In this document: positions 6,182-7,254 of the stretch, piece by piece
How the letters are laid out: every line of letters begins with the position of its first letter
How positions within the stretch are numbered: the stretch's first letter is position 1
Source of the DNA: Desulfobacterales bacterium
GTDB taxonomy: Bacteria; Desulfobacterota; Desulfobacteria; Desulfobacterales; Desulfobacteraceae
NCBI GenBank assembly: GCA_022361315.1
Contig: JAKSBB010000643.1
Span: forward strand, 1-7,254
Reading direction: 5' to 3'
DNA: 7,254 nucleotides
Translations under genes and position numbers: made by a program
The notes under the pieces: model-generated
Told to the model about the DNA's origin: nothing
Databases searched by the model: none
Seen by the model: the letters and a program-made list of their open reading frames with translations, nothing else

Positions 6182-7207
6182 CTATACGATTTGCGTTCTC
6201 AGGCTGTGGAAGACCGTTTCCAGGTCTTCCCCGGCCGTGTTGATCCGGTCCAGCTGTTTGTCCACAAAGCCTCGATTCAAGCCGTTTTCCATATCTGACA
6301 GCCGGCGGTAGTACCCCAGCCGCCGGCCGAGGATGAAGTTGTTCTGGTCGTCCTTTTCCATGTCAAGAAAACGGTCCATGATTGCCAGCATTGCATCCCT
6401 GTCATGTGGCAACTGCCCCCGGATTTCCAGCAGCAGATCAATACCGTGGTGGTTGGCATAGTGACTGGTGATACCCTCCAGGTTCTCCAGCAGCAGCCGC
6501 TGCTCGGCAATCATCTCAGCTTCGGAGGGCAGGGTAAACACGCCTTCGGCCATCTGCCGGGCCAATCCGGAGCCCTCCTTCACCCCAATGGTCAGCAGCC
6601 GGATCTGGTCGGGATTGGCCGCGTTGAGCACCCTTGCGGTTTCAAGGGCATGATCCCGGGACAATTCTTTTCCCCCCAGCCCCAGAATGATGAACTGGGT
6701 GGTTTCCATACCGGCATCCCTGGCCATCCGGGCCGACCGGATGATGGATTCCGGGGTAATGCCTTTTTTCACCTTTTTAAGTACCTGTTCCGATCCGGAT
6801 TCCATCCCGCAGTAGAGTTTGTTCAGTCCGGCATCGGCTATTTTCTTTATGGCTTCGGGGGATTTTTTCACCATGGTCTGGGCCCTGCCGTAAGAAGAAA
6901 TCCGCTGAAGCCCCGGAAAGGCTTCCCGGAGGCAGCCCAGCACCTCAATCAACTCCCGGGTCCGCATCACAAAGCTGTCACCGTCCTGGAGAAAACAGGT
7001 TTCAAAGGGGTGGCCGCTAAAATATTCCCTGGCCGCTCTTATATCCGCTTTTATCTCATCCACCGGTCTGAGGGAAAATTTATACCCCTCGTACAGGTTA
7101 CAAAACTCGCACCGGTTCCAGGGACAGCCCCGGGTGGTGCGGATCAGCAGGCTGTCAGCTTCGTCCACCGGGCGGATGGGGCCCATTTCATAGGGATAGT
7201 CGGGCAT
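6182..7207 (-). CDS. Radical SAM protein (Elp3/HemN-like core)
   Basis: This 341-residue cytoplasmic iron-sulfur enzyme should bind a [4Fe-4S] cluster that cleaves S-adenosylmethionine to a 5'-deoxyadenosyl radical. The cluster motif is TTRGC28-PWNR-C33-EF-C36, spaced C-x4-C-x2-C rather than the canonical C-x3-C-x2-C. The DNA confirms the extra codon (TGT CCC TGG AAC CGG TGC). To my knowledge the GCxxNRCxFC form recurs in a subfamily of small radical SAM proteins. Other core features are FLQDGDSFVMR (72-82), the SAM-contacting GMESGSEQVLKKV (134-146) and FIILGLGGKE (172-181). The C-terminal 120 residues are helical and carry no second cluster motif or B12 domain. The substrate is unknown. GGAG (7216-7213) lies 5 nt before the ATG. 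The protein appears complete, and MPDYPYEMGPIRP is a plausible start for the subfamily. Confidence 0.94.
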   Translation of the reverse strand: MPDYPYEMGPIRPVDEADSLLIRTTRGCPWNRCEFCNLYEGYKFSLRPVDEIKADIRAAREYFSGHPFETCFLQDGDSFVMRTRELIEVLGCLREAFPGLQRISSYGRAQTMVKKSPEAIKKIADAGLNKLYCGMESGSEQVLKKVKKGITPESIIRSARMARDAGMETTQFIILGLGGKELSRDHALETARVLNAANPDQIRLLTIGVKEGSGLARQMAEGVFTLPSEAEMIAEQRLLLENLEGITSHYANHHGIDLLLEIRGQLPHDRDAMLAIMDRFLDMEKDDQNNFILGRRLGYYRRLSDMENGLNRGFVDKQLDRINTAGEDLETVFHSLRTQIV

Positions 7208-7254
7208 GGTCTCTCCAGAATTATAGGGTCTCTCGGTTTTCAGGGTCTACGGGG

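Noticed and set aside
6301..6327. All-GC 8-bp inverted repeat (GCCGGCGG/CCGCCGGC).
   Set aside because: It arises from two Arg-rich codon stretches (GRRLG and YYRRL) inside the radical SAM gene and needs no regulatory explanation.
7220..7249. Perfect TATAAT on the minus strand (7225-7220) with TAGACC 18 bp upstream, before the radical SAM gene.
   Set aside because: Transcription would begin near 7213, inside the Shine-Dalgarno sequence, leaving about 5 nt of leader. The box is probably fortuitous or drives a near-leaderless transcript.

Overview
The window comes from a bacterial chromosome of moderately high GC content. It carries five complete protein genes and no RNA genes, insertion sequences or CRISPR arrays that I can see. 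The gene set fits a Gram-negative, probably anaerobic bacterium: an outer-membrane-type lipoprotein, a YdgA/DUF945 inner-membrane-anchored protein, a radical SAM enzyme, and a large metallo-beta-lactamase (MBL) fold protein with cyclic-nucleotide-binding-like domains. My impression is of a sulfate-reducing Desulfobacterota lineage (Desulfobacteraceae-like). That rests on protein style and a likely sigma-54 promoter, not on a marker gene.

Layout from left to right. Bases 1-188 are an upstream region with a good sigma-54-type promoter candidate at 104-119. A small lipoprotein with a CsgG/TolB-N-like fold follows (189-764, +). The 189-base gap after it holds a tandem duplication over the stop codon, a GC-rich hairpin, an 11-bp inverted repeat around an AT-rich core, and a possible sigma-70 promoter. 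Next is an 817-residue protein (954-3407, +) made of an unknown N-terminal region, an MBL domain, two cyclic-nucleotide-binding-like domains and a C-terminal fibronectin type III domain. A major facilitator superfamily (MFS) transporter converges on it (3404-4648, -), and the two stop codons overlap by 4 bp. A 180-bp divergent spacer with 20-bp-phased repeats separates the transporter from the DUF945 gene (4829-6166, +). That gene converges on a radical SAM gene (6182-7207, -) across only 15 bp.

The strands alternate, so this is not one operon. Only the lipoprotein and the MBL gene could share a transcript, and the structured gap between them argues for at least partial separation. The two convergent pairs have no room for conventional terminators between them. 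I find no convincing defence, mobile or secondary-metabolite system. The least ordinary items are the domain fusion in the 817-residue protein, whose cyclic-nucleotide pockets look degenerate, and the phased repeats in the divergent spacer.
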